Shown: one piece after another, positions 8,691 to 17,045 of the stretch
Layout of the letters: every line of letters starts with the position of its first letter
Numbering within the stretch: the stretch's first letter is position 1
Assembly (NCBI RefSeq): GCF_021026345.1
Contig: NZ_JAJNCZ010000009.1
Coordinates: forward strand, 62,001 to 126,000
Source of the DNA: Rhizobium sp. GN54
GTDB taxonomy: Bacteria; Pseudomonadota; Alphaproteobacteria; Rhizobiales; Rhizobiaceae
Direction: 5' to 3'
DNA length: 64,000 nucleotides
The notes under the pieces: generated by a model
What the model saw: the letters and a program-made list of their open reading frames with translations, nothing else
Databases searched by the model: none
What the model was told of the DNA's origin: nothing
Program-made: the position numbers and the translations under genes

Positions 8691-9662
8691 TCAAGCCGTC
8701 GCCACCTTCTCTACTATCCTGTCGATCGCCTGGTCCGCAGTCGTCCCGCCAGCATGCGCCTCGTAGGAGAGCACGAGCCTGTGGCGGAAGATGCCGTGGA
8801 CGGTCGCCTGGACGTCGTCGGGCGTCACGAAATCCCGGCCGTCCATCCAGGCGTGGGCGCGCGAGACGCGGTCCAGCCCGATCACGCCGCGCGGACTGAC
8901 GCCGACCTGGATCCACTTTGCCAGGTCCGCATCGATCTTGTCAGGATATCGCGTCGCCATCACGAGTGCTACGATATAGTCCTCGATGGCCTTGGAGACG
9001 TTGATTTCGGAAATTTCCCGGCGCGATGCAAGCACGACATCGGCGGCGAGTTTCTCCGCGGCGGCCGCCTTGCCATGGGTCGTCTTTTCCTCCGAACGGA
9101 CAAGCTTCATGATTGCGGCCTCCGAGGCCGCATCCGGATAATCGACGCGTATGTGCATGAGGAAGCGGTCGAGCTGCGCCTCGGGCAAGGGATAGGTGCC
9201 TTCCTGCTCGATGGGGTTCTGCGTCGCCATGACGAGGAAGAGTTCCGGTAGCGGATGGCTCTCGCCACCGACCGTGACCTGCCGCTCCTCCATCGCCTCC
9301 AGCAGCGCCGACTGGACCTTGGCCGGTGCGCGATTGATCTCGTCCGCCAGGATCAGGTTGGCGAAGACGGGACCCTGCTGGAACTTGAACTCGCCCTTCC
9401 CGCCCTCGCTGTAATAAACCTCGGAGCCGGTGATGTCGGAGGGGAGCAAGTCCGGCGTGAATTGTATGCGCGAGAGATCGGCGTCAAGGTTCTTGGCGAG
9501 GCTCTTGATCGCGCGGGTCTTGGCAAGGCCGGGCAGCCCTTCGACAAGCAGGTGGCCATTCGACAGGAGGCCCAGCAGCAGGCGCTCGATCAACCCCTCC
9601 TGCCCGATGATCGATTGTCCCATTCTCGCAGCAAGTTCGCGGATGTCGTCTCGATTTCCCAT
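8691..9662 (-). CDS. moxR: MoxR-family AAA+ ATPase
   Basis: This 323-residue AAA+ ATPase is the first gene of the leftward operon. Walker A is GLPGLAKT at about 43-50 and Walker B is LILADEINRAP at about 103-113. The helix-2 insert and sensor 1 (ATQNPIEQEG) follow, then the AAA lid. MoxR ATPases act as chaperones that help activate or mature enzyme complexes together with VWA proteins. Because the operon lies between a sulfatase and its maturase, a role in the assembly or folding of cluster products is an attractive but unproven inference. The promoter must lie in 9663-9856, divergent from the 9943 operon. Confidence 0.93.
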   Translation of the reverse strand: MGNRDDIRELAARMGQSIIGQEGLIERLLLGLLSNGHLLVEGLPGLAKTRAIKSLAKNLDADLSRIQFTPDLLPSDITGSEVYYSEGGKGEFKFQQGPVFANLILADEINRAPAKVQSALLEAMEERQVTVGGESHPLPELFLVMATQNPIEQEGTYPLPEAQLDRFLMHIRVDYPDAASEAAIMKLVRSEEKTTHGKAAAAEKLAADVVLASRREISEINVSKAIEDYIVALVMATRYPDKIDADLAKWIQVGVSPRGVIGLDRVSRAHAWMDGRDFVTPDDVQATVHGIFRHRLVLSYEAHAGGTTADQAIDRIVEKVATA

Positions 9663-9856
9663 CGTTTAGTCCTTCGACCGTTGGCATATGCATGGAGCAC
9701 AAAGGTGCGTCTGAGACGGCTACAAATCCTCGCTGTCGGAGAATGCGCCAAAGAGCGGTTGGCACAAGATCTTCGCGGCTTCGACACCTGACAGATCACC
9801 ACCGGGCGGCGAGGGCTGCAACAGAATTCTCGCCGGATACCGCTGCGCAACCCTAT

Positions 9857-9921
9857 GAACATGTTCGTACCTGTTCGCACCTAGCGTGTTTCGAACAAGG
9901 CGCGACTATTGTTCCATCGAA
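9857..9921 (+). promoter_or_regulatory. Direct-repeat regulatory element with -10-like segment (copy 2)
   Basis: This is the second copy of the element at 187-251. The first 26 bases are identical (9857-9882), with tandem GTTCGYACCT repeats at 9863-9872 and 9873-9882. The downstream block at 9902-9919 matches about 14 of 18 bases at identical spacing. It lies 22-60 bases before the ATG at 9943 and between the divergent moxR operon and the 9943-14744 operon. It is therefore well placed as promoter of the rightward operon. Confidence 0.65.
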
Positions 9922-9942
9922 CGTCCATCCGGGTTTGCCGTC

Positions 9943-10194
9943 ATGTCGGACTTGACCGCGGTGATTGACCACTTTCCGGCCCATGAACTCACAATCCGGC
10001 GGCTCTATGCGAACGCACCGGATTTCCGGGTGCTTTGCGAGGACTACGAGGCCGCCCGGCGTGCGCTCGAACACTGGTGCTCCGATGGAACGAAGGCCGA
10101 AGACTTTCAGCGACTGCTTGCGGAGATCGAAGACGAGATATCCGAGGCCCTGCAGAACTCGTTCAACCGGATCCGACGCAACCCGGAAACCTGA
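9943..10194 (+). CDS. Small conserved protein of unknown function
   Basis: This 83-residue acidic, helical, soluble protein opens its cluster operon. I recognise no named domain. The segments VIDHFPAHELTIRRLYANAPDFRVLCEDYEAA and LLAEIEDEISEAL suggest two or three amphipathic helices. The start is the ATG at 9943, giving MSDLTAVID; a frame that begins earlier (9886) would overlap the promoter element. The next gene starts 32 bases later. Confidence 0.6.
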   Translation: MSDLTAVIDHFPAHELTIRRLYANAPDFRVLCEDYEAARRALEHWCSDGTKAEDFQRLLAEIEDEISEALQNSFNRIRRNPET

Positions 10195-10226
10195 ACATCC
10201 GGCTTCATCACCCTGGAGGTCCCGCA

Positions 10227-11213
10227 ATGACAATACTCCGCCATGTCGCCGCCTGGACCGCGGCACTCATCTTGCTCATCGCTCCCATCGTGGCCATGGC
10301 GGATGACCTGCCGTCTTGGAACGACGGGCAATCGAAGCGGAACATCATCGAATTCGTGACGGCTGTTACGACCGCAGGCGGTCCGGACCATGTCGCGCCT
10401 GCCGATCGCGTGGCGGTCTTCGACAATGACGGCACGCTCTGGGGCGAGCAGCCGATGTATGTCCAGCTAGCCTTCGCGCTGGACCGCATCAAGGCGCTTG
10501 CCCCCGATCACCCGGAATGGAAGGAGACCGAACCCTTCAAATCCGTGCTTGCCGGCGATCTCGCAGGGGTTGCGGCTTCCGGCGAAAAAGGGCTCGTCGA
10601 CCTCGTCGGCGTCACCCATGCAGGCATGACCAGCGACGAGTTCACCAGGATTGCCGGCGACTGGATCGACACCGCCAGGCACCCGAAGACCGGGAAGCCG
10701 TATACGTCGATGGTATTTCAGCCGATGCTCGAACTGATCGCCTATCTCAAGGCAAACGAGTTCAAGGTGTTCATCGTCTCCGGCGGCGGGATCGAGTTCA
10801 TGCGGCCCTGGACAGAACGGATCTACGGAATTCCCGCCGAGAACGTCGTCGGGTCATCGATCAAGTCGCGGTACGACGACAAGGACGGAAAGCCCTCCAT
10901 CGTCCGCCTGCCGGAAGTCGACTTCATCGACGATGGCCCGGGCAAGCCGATAGGGATCTATGGCCACATCGGCCGACGCCCGATCGCTGCCTTCGGGAAT
11001 TCGGACGGCGACTTCCAGATGCTGGAATGGACGACGTCGGGACCGGGGCGGACCTTCGGCCTGATCGTCCATCATGACGACGCCGAAAGAGAATACGCCT
11101 ACGACCGCAACTCACACTTTGGGAAGCTTGATAGAGGTCTGGCGGAGGGCCCGAAACGCGGCTGGAACATCGTCAGCATGAAGAACGACTGGAACAAGGT
11201 GTATCCGCATTAG
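10227..11213 (+). CDS. Exported HAD-superfamily phosphatase
   Basis: This 328-residue protein has a signal peptide (residues 1-25, ending AMADD) and a haloacid-dehalogenase fold. Motif I is VAVFDNDGTLW with Asp66 as nucleophile and Asp68 as acid/base. Motif II is FIVSGGG, and motif III/IV is FGNSDGDFQML. A good RBS (GGAGG) precedes the ATG. A periplasmic phosphatase or phosphonatase activity is likely; the substrate is unknown. In this setting it may remove phosphate from the compound whose sulfate is removed by the sulfatase, but that is only an inference. Confidence 0.88.
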   Translation: MTILRHVAAWTAALILLIAPIVAMADDLPSWNDGQSKRNIIEFVTAVTTAGGPDHVAPADRVAVFDNDGTLWGEQPMYVQLAFALDRIKALAPDHPEWKETEPFKSVLAGDLAGVAASGEKGLVDLVGVTHAGMTSDEFTRIAGDWIDTARHPKTGKPYTSMVFQPMLELIAYLKANEFKVFIVSGGGIEFMRPWTERIYGIPAENVVGSSIKSRYDDKDGKPSIVRLPEVDFIDDGPGKPIGIYGHIGRRPIAAFGNSDGDFQMLEWTTSGPGRTFGLIVHHDDAEREYAYDRNSHFGKLDRGLAEGPKRGWNIVSMKNDWNKVYPH

Positions 11214-11284
11214 CCGCAAATGCCGCGTTCGCAGTGCCTCACAGCTCATTTCTATTCGTATTTTTACCCCGGGAGCATCTGACA

Positions 11285-12652
11285 GTGACCATTGCCTTCA
11301 GCCTCGTCGGCCGCACAGTCGGTTCGTTGATCGTCACACTCCTTCTTACGAGTAGCCCGCTTCTGGCTTCCAATGCCAGCGCGCAAGACAGCTCTCATAG
11401 CCAACCTGCCGTCGATGGCAGCGAGAACACGCCCGACCTGCTCACGGAGGAAGAACTCGAAGTGCTCGTGGCACGGATCGCGCTCTATCCTGATGAACTC
11501 GTTGCGGTGATCTCGTCTGCTTCGCTGTTTCCCCTCCAGATCGTGGAAGCGGATCGGTTCCTTCAGCAATCAAAATCAGACAAGGACCTGAAGCCGAAGG
11601 AAAGCTGGGATGGCAGCGTGATCTCGCTGCTGAATTATCCCCAGGTCGTCAAGATGATGAGCGACGACCTCGAATGGACCCAGGCGCTCGGCAGTGCGCT
11701 GTCCTTCCAGCAAAAGGACGTGTTGATCGCCGTTCAAACCTTGCGCGACAAGGCCGTGGCGGGCAACGTCATCAAGAGCGACGACAAGATCACTGTCGTG
11801 AACGAGGGCGACAATGTCGTCATTCAATCCAAGGACCCGGAGAAGATATATGTTCCGCAGTACGAGCCGCAGATGCTCTACGAGCCAGGCTATCCCCCTG
11901 CCCCGGTTGCCTATTATCCCGATCCCTATCCGAACTACTATTATCCAACGGCACCCTTTTTCGCTGCCGCCGTCACCGGCGTCGCATGGGCATCCGTGAT
12001 GGACTGGGACGACTGGGGCGTGTGGGGAGGCGACTGGCACGGAGGCGACGTCGATATCGATTGCGACGGCTGCTTCAACCACATCGACATCGATCGGGAC
12101 AAGCTGAAGTTCAACGACGTCGACTGGAAGAATGTCGACCGATCCAAGATCAAGTTCGACCGGAACCAGTTCAACAGGATCGACCACAACGCGTTGAAAA
12201 GCGACTTCAAATCGAACCGGAACAACAACATCTCCGCGCGCGCAAAGAATGTAAGGCGCGGGCACGGGGACACGATTTCTGGCAATCATCCCAAAGTGTC
12301 GGTCGGCGACATCCGGAAGAGCAAGGTCGATGCGGACAGAATTCGTAATCGCGAAAGCAACATCAGGCCGGCGAACGCGAGGCAGGCTGCGGGTTCCCAC
12401 CGACAGGGCGCTTCCGATACGCACATCGGTTCGAAGCACTCGCCCCAGCACGTGACGCGCCATGCAAAACAACCGAAACCGGGGGCACATGCCCAAAGAC
12501 ATGCCACCGGAAACCATTCCGTGCTCGGCCATCCGGGAAATCGCCATCAGACCCACCTCTCGTCAAATCGAGGACGGCACTCCATGGGTGGCGGGCATCG
12601 CGGCGGCGGCGGGCACAAAGTCGTCAGGCACGGCGGCGGTCGCCACCGCTGA
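11285..12652 (+). CDS. DUF3300-family exported protein
   Basis: I place the start at the GTG at 11285, which has GGGAG nine bases upstream and gives a convincing signal peptide (cleavage near residue 33, SNASAQ). A GTG at 11234 would put a poor leader in front. The DUF3300 domain fills about residues 50-205 (LTEEELEVLVARIALYPDELVAVI, LNYPQVVKMM, VYVPQYEP-like IYVPQYEPQMLYEPGY). A low-complexity tail rich in Asn, Asp, Lys and then His/Gly follows and ends in GGGRHR. DUF3300 and DUF2950 genes are frequent neighbours, as here, but neither has a known biochemical role. Envelope location is likely. Confidence 0.87.
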   Translation: MTIAFSLVGRTVGSLIVTLLLTSSPLLASNASAQDSSHSQPAVDGSENTPDLLTEEELEVLVARIALYPDELVAVISSASLFPLQIVEADRFLQQSKSDKDLKPKESWDGSVISLLNYPQVVKMMSDDLEWTQALGSALSFQQKDVLIAVQTLRDKAVAGNVIKSDDKITVVNEGDNVVIQSKDPEKIYVPQYEPQMLYEPGYPPAPVAYYPDPYPNYYYPTAPFFAAAVTGVAWASVMDWDDWGVWGGDWHGGDVDIDCDGCFNHIDIDRDKLKFNDVDWKNVDRSKIKFDRNQFNRIDHNALKSDFKSNRNNNISARAKNVRRGHGDTISGNHPKVSVGDIRKSKVDADRIRNRESNIRPANARQAAGSHRQGASDTHIGSKHSPQHVTRHAKQPKPGAHAQRHATGNHSVLGHPGNRHQTHLSSNRGRHSMGGGHRGGGGHKVVRHGGGRHR

Positions 12653-12677
12653 GGAAGGTGCAAAGGAGATGTTCACG

Positions 12678-13634
12678 ATGAAAGCACTTCGCAACGGTAT
12701 CGCCGCCTCCCTGTGCGCCCTCCTGCTCGGCACCACGGCACTGAACGCGGTCGCGCAGGTCACAGATTCCGGTACCGAATCCTTGAACGCGTACGTTGCC
12801 TCCGGGGAGCCGCAGACGTTTGCAACAGCAGAGGAGGCCGTCGAGACCTTCAAGTCGACAGTGGCTGGAGGGGACTTCGACAAGCTAGCCACTCTCCTCG
12901 GGCTCGAAGTCGCCAGAACAAGGCACAGCGACGGCATAATGGATGCCTACACCGACATCCAGTCCCGTGTGAAGGAACATGTCGGCGTTCAGGACGTCAA
13001 CGGCAGAAAGGTGATCGAACTTGGAGGCGAGCGTTGGCCGTTTCCGTTCCCGATCGCAAAAGGCGCCGACGGCAGATGGGCTTTCGCCACCTATGTCGGC
13101 CTGGAAGAGGTCGCCAATCGCCGGGTCGGCGAGAACGAGCTTTCGACGATCGCGACCCTGCATGCCTATGTGGAAGCGCAGGAGCGGTATGCCCTTGCGG
13201 ACCACGATGGCGACGGCGTTCTCGAATACGCGCAGAAGCTCATCAGCTCGGACGGAGCGCAAGACGGGTTGTACTGGCCGGCTGATCAATTTGGCGGCGA
13301 GGAAAGCCCTGCCGGGCCTGCGTTGGCAGATGGCGATGCGTTGCAATCTGCCAAAGCGGGAGACGGCTTCAACGGCTATCACTATCGCATCCTAACCCGC
13401 CAGGGAGATGCAATTGCCGGCGGGGCGCACGACTACCGTATCAACGGCAACATGATCGCAGGCTTTGCTCTGGTAGCATGGCCGGTGAACTATGGTGTGA
13501 GCGGTGTCAAGACCTTCGCCGTCGACCGGCATGGGATCGTGTACGAGGCGGACCTCGGTGAAAAGACCAGCGAAATTGCGGCAGGGATAGAAACGTTCAA
13601 CCCAAACGACGATTGGGATATCGTCGACGACTGA
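12678..13634 (+). CDS. DUF2950-family exported protein
   Basis: This 318-residue protein has a signal peptide (MKALRNGIAASLCALLLG...NAVAQ, about 1-27). The DUF2950 domain follows: TFATAEEAVETF, IELGGERWPFPFPI, a DHDGDGVLEYAQKL segment that resembles a calcium-binding loop, and YHYRILTRQG. The ATG at 12678 is chosen over 12669 because AAGGAG (12663-12668) has proper spacing only to the former. It follows the DUF3300 gene by 25 bases. The pair is probably co-translated and may work together in the envelope; function is unknown. Confidence 0.87.
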   Translation: MKALRNGIAASLCALLLGTTALNAVAQVTDSGTESLNAYVASGEPQTFATAEEAVETFKSTVAGGDFDKLATLLGLEVARTRHSDGIMDAYTDIQSRVKEHVGVQDVNGRKVIELGGERWPFPFPIAKGADGRWAFATYVGLEEVANRRVGENELSTIATLHAYVEAQERYALADHDGDGVLEYAQKLISSDGAQDGLYWPADQFGGEESPAGPALADGDALQSAKAGDGFNGYHYRILTRQGDAIAGGAHDYRINGNMIAGFALVAWPVNYGVSGVKTFAVDRHGIVYEADLGEKTSEIAAGIETFNPNDDWDIVDD

Positions 13635-13778
13635 GACTGACTATGCCTGTTCAGCAGTAGCTCGTCGCCTCTGCTCTCCCGCGGAAATTCGGCTGCGGCA
13701 GCAAGGCATGGTAGGCATTGCATCGACTATGAAGCAACTTCTCCGCGCTTCACGACCGCCAGCACCAGGGAAGCACGC

Positions 13779-14744
13779 ATGCATCCACAGAAACGTCTCA
13801 TTGAGGAGCACGACAGCAGCATCAAACCAGGAATGGTTTGGATTCCCGGAGGGACCTTTATCATGGGGTCCGACGGGCACTATCCGGAGGAGGCTCCTGC
13901 CCATCCCGTAGCTGTCGACGGGTTCTGGATGGACGAAGCGCCGGTAACGAACCGACAATTTTTCGCCTTCGTCAAAGCAACGGACTACGTCACCTTTGCC
14001 GAAAAGAGGCTGCTCGCCAGAGACTATCCTGGGGCGCCTCAGAAGAACCTAAGGGCTGGTTCCCTCGTATTCACGTCACCTACCGTGCCCATTCAGGGGA
14101 GCAGCATCTCCCAGTGGTGGATATTCACTCGTGGAGCAAACTGGCGACGACCGCTCGGGCGCAAGAGCAGTATAGGCAATATCCTCGACCACCCCGTCGT
14201 GCATGTCGCTTACTGCGACGCGGAGGCCTATGCCGCATGGGCAGGTAAGGCGCTCCCCACTGAGGCGGAGTGGGAATTCGCCGCGCGCGGCGGTCTCGAC
14301 CAGGCGGAGTTTGCCTGGGGAAACGAACTCATTCCCGGAGGCCGTCACATGGCGAATATCTGGCAGGGCAGCTTCCCGCTTCAAAACCTGTTGTCCGATG
14401 GCTACGAACGAACGTCCCCGATTCGATCATTCCCCCCGAATGACTATGGCCTCTACGACATGATCGGCAATACTTGGGAGTGGACGGCGGACTTCTGGAC
14501 TACACGACACCCCGAAGCAGCGGCGAAGGCGTGCTGTATCCCTTCAAATCCTCGGAGTACCGACATTTCTGGAAGCATTGATCCCGCACAGGTTGAACTC
14601 GGCATTCCACGGCGGGTCCTGAAGGGGGGATCACACCTTTGTGCGCCCAATTATTGTCGCCGTTATCGGCCAGCAGCGCGTCATGCCCAGGAGATTGACA
14701 CGACCACCAGCCATGTCGGTTTCCGCTGCGTCATACGCCCGTGA
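13779..14744 (+). CDS. Formylglycine-generating enzyme (sulfatase-modifying factor)
   Basis: This 321-residue FGE-sulfatase domain protein oxidises the sulfatase active-site cysteine to C-alpha-formylglycine with O2 and copper. Family landmarks are MVWIPGGTFIMGSDGHYPEEAPAH, FWMDEAPVTNRQF, LPTEAEWEFAARGG, GNTWEWTADFW, and the catalytic cysteine pair Cys288 and Cys293 in LCAPNYCRRYRPAAR. It has no signal peptide, which suits modification of the unfolded sulfatase in the cytoplasm before export. The obvious client is the sulfatase at 901. It ends the 9943 operon after a 144-base gap. Confidence 0.93.
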   Translation: MHPQKRLIEEHDSSIKPGMVWIPGGTFIMGSDGHYPEEAPAHPVAVDGFWMDEAPVTNRQFFAFVKATDYVTFAEKRLLARDYPGAPQKNLRAGSLVFTSPTVPIQGSSISQWWIFTRGANWRRPLGRKSSIGNILDHPVVHVAYCDAEAYAAWAGKALPTEAEWEFAARGGLDQAEFAWGNELIPGGRHMANIWQGSFPLQNLLSDGYERTSPIRSFPPNDYGLYDMIGNTWEWTADFWTTRHPEAAAKACCIPSNPRSTDISGSIDPAQVELGIPRRVLKGGSHLCAPNYCRRYRPAARHAQEIDTTTSHVGFRCVIRP

Positions 14745-14791
14745 CATCGCTCCGGCTCTAAGCACCCTGAACAGACGCGGCGCCAAACGCT

Positions 14792-16603
14792 TCACGGAAG
14801 GCCGGTAATCTCTTCGGGTTCCGTCCATCCTGCTTTGCGGAGACCTGCCACAACGGCGACAATAATGGAATCAATTGCCTGGTGTCGGCGGTACGCCGCC
14901 GCAGGGTCCCTGTAGAGCATCGGCGAGATCTCGGCCATCTTTGCGAGAGCCTCCGCTGCGGCTGTCTTGTGGCCCAGGGCACCTTCGGCAATTGCCACGA
15001 GAGACCAGCTTACGCTCGAGCCGTCAATGCTCGAGGCCCTGGCGGTTTCGAGCATCTCCTCGTATCGCCCGTTCAGGTAGTGATCGATTGCAAGAAGGTG
15101 CCGGTACCAGCCAGGCGGATTGACCGTGTTCGCGATCGCTTGCCGGAGGTAGGGAACTCCCTCTTCGAAACGTCCGCGCACTGCAAGCCGCCAACCGAGT
15201 TGAGCCAGCGTGTCGGGATCGTTCGGATTGAGTTCCAACGCCCGCCGCTGGATGCGCTCGCTCTCTGGATAATTGCCCATGTAATGATGAATGGAAGCTT
15301 GGGCCTTAAGGGCGGTGATGTTGTTAGCGTCCAGCGACAGGGCGTGAGCGACCGTCGACAGTCCACGCTGGAAGGCCCTCCAGGCGTCTCCATCGACTGC
15401 CCAGCCAAAGCGCCCGGCATCCATGTGCAGCCAGCCAAGCATTGCCCATGCGTCAGCATACATCGGGTCTCGAACGACGGACTGCTCAAGGCAGGTCATG
15501 ACAGCCTTGTGCCCGGCTGCCGTGAAAGATCGCCGATAGGCGAAGGCACGCAGAACGCATTCATGGCTTGACGTGCTCGGCGCGGCTTCATCCCGCAATC
15601 GGTCGCTTTCTTCCTTCCGGATGACGCCGTAGGGTTGCCCAAGCGCCGACGCCACCGCCGAAGCGATTTCGTCCCGAATTGCAATTAGCGAGCGCGCTGA
15701 TCTGGGCCGTTCGAAAGTGCCGATCCAAATGATCCGATGCGTGTCGACCTCAAGGAGGCGCGCCGAGATCCGTATGGAATCGGCCCCCGCATCAAAATGG
15801 ACGCTACCGTCCACAATATAGGTCAGGCCGAGCCGATCGCCGATTTCCATAGGATCACCGGTCATCGTCCCACTGGTCGTTGCCGGCGGCAAGTACAAGC
15901 GATAACCGGAAAAGCGGCTCAGGTCCGCCATGATTTGATCGGCGAACCCGCTTCCAAGCGCGGCATGCTCGGCGTTGCTACCATCCGTCGCAAATGCCAT
16001 CACTGCAAGTGCGGGACCGTGACTACTTTCCTGACGGACCAATCCCGACCGCGACCAGTAGACATAGCCGGTACTAACAACGAGGAGCGTGAGAACGAGT
16101 GCTACGCCCCATGCCAGCCGCCGTGATCGAGCCAGCAAGCCCAAAGGTGCCCGTGGAGAGGGATCGGTAGCAGCGACTTGCTCGGCCTGCAGTGAAACAG
16201 TTGTCGCAACCTCCCCGATGTCCTTTTCAGACCATTCGATGGTCGGTGCATATTGCCCTTTGGGAATGGAGATACGTATCGCATTGTCGCGTCCGGATGA
16301 CGCATAGTACCCGTCGAGGTCGTGCCGCAGCCTGCGCGCTTCAAGACGCACGATGGGATCGGTCTGGGGGTCGAAATCGTCGTCACGGCCGAAAACGACT
16401 GTGGCGATTGTATACCCCTTGAGCTCGCGATCCCTGCCCGCAAGCATCTCTTCAACGAGATATCTCAGCAGCTTTCGGCGACGGGGTGTGCCCTTGAAAT
16501 CAGAACTGTCGAGGATTCTTTGAAGCTCATCCTGCACCGTCTCCGGGGGCGGGCACGAACTCGACGACGCTTCGGCATATTCTTTCTGCCATCGTGTTGG
16601 CAT
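14792..16603 (-). CDS. Membrane TolB-like / TPR signalling protein
   Basis: This 603-residue protein has four parts. Residues 20-125 are a conserved cytoplasmic domain (LLRYLVEEMLAGRDRELKGYTIATVVFGR, DPIVRLEARRLRHDLDGYY) that often precedes TolB-like modules in rhizobial proteins. One transmembrane helix lies at 163-183. About 195-330 is a TolB-like domain (LAVMAFATDGSNAEHAALGSGFADQI, YIVDGSVH). About 350-600 are TPR repeats. The ATG at 16603 has a strong RBS (GGGAGG). The architecture resembles proteins annotated as adenylate cyclase regulators, but no catalytic cyclase motif is present. It is encoded on the same strand as, and downstream of, a true adenylyl cyclase. Confidence 0.8.
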   Translation of the reverse strand: MPTRWQKEYAEASSSSCPPPETVQDELQRILDSSDFKGTPRRRKLLRYLVEEMLAGRDRELKGYTIATVVFGRDDDFDPQTDPIVRLEARRLRHDLDGYYASSGRDNAIRISIPKGQYAPTIEWSEKDIGEVATTVSLQAEQVAATDPSPRAPLGLLARSRRLAWGVALVLTLLVVSTGYVYWSRSGLVRQESSHGPALAVMAFATDGSNAEHAALGSGFADQIMADLSRFSGYRLYLPPATTSGTMTGDPMEIGDRLGLTYIVDGSVHFDAGADSIRISARLLEVDTHRIIWIGTFERPRSARSLIAIRDEIASAVASALGQPYGVIRKEESDRLRDEAAPSTSSHECVLRAFAYRRSFTAAGHKAVMTCLEQSVVRDPMYADAWAMLGWLHMDAGRFGWAVDGDAWRAFQRGLSTVAHALSLDANNITALKAQASIHHYMGNYPESERIQRRALELNPNDPDTLAQLGWRLAVRGRFEEGVPYLRQAIANTVNPPGWYRHLLAIDHYLNGRYEEMLETARASSIDGSSVSWSLVAIAEGALGHKTAAAEALAKMAEISPMLYRDPAAAYRRHQAIDSIIVAVVAGLRKAGWTEPEEITGLP

Positions 16604-17045
16604 ACGGACCTCCCGCGGGGCGTGCGACGCATTCAACGTCGTAACCACAGGGAAATCCAGTGCAAAAAGTACACTGGGTATATTTTCCGTTCCAACGCTA
16701 GCGCTGTCCTGGTGATTTATGCTGCGAAAGCTTCGCGCCAAAAGCTCATTCGTGCTCACGGATGGTGCGGCCCCGGCGAGCGCCCTGACGACGGGATTGG
16801 GTAGCGAAGGGGAAATCATTTCCGCGTTGGGGCCGATGGCCGACCGTCCGCTGGTAGGACACCAATACGAAGAGCGGACATCAAAGTCCTTGCCGCCAAG
16901 CTCTGGGATTGGCCCAAAGCGGCTTCTCTGTCCTATGCTTGACGCGATTGGAACGTCACCTCCTCGACTGCCAATTGCAAAGGTCTCGGCGTAGCGGCCA
17001 CCACGACCACCGCTAGTTGCCGGAGCCTCGATGCCAGGCCAACGC
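16604..17045. other. Intergenic stretch between cyclase and TPR genes
   Basis: This 442-base stretch holds the upstream region of the TPR gene (near 16604-16690, AT-richer than its surroundings) and one copy of a dispersed repeat (16803-16893). I see no gene in it. Confidence 0.5.
16803..16893. repeat. Dispersed imperfect repeat, copy 1
   Basis: This stretch of about 90 bases aligns with 28093-28187 at roughly 75% identity. The shared landmarks in order are GGAAATCATTTCC, TGGGGCCG, CGGCT/CGCTG, TAGGACAC and GCGGACATC. A shorter match to the first block (AGCGGAAATAATTGCC) is present at about 38557-38572. Origin is unknown; it may be the end of an old mobile element or a noncoding repeat. Confidence 0.5.
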
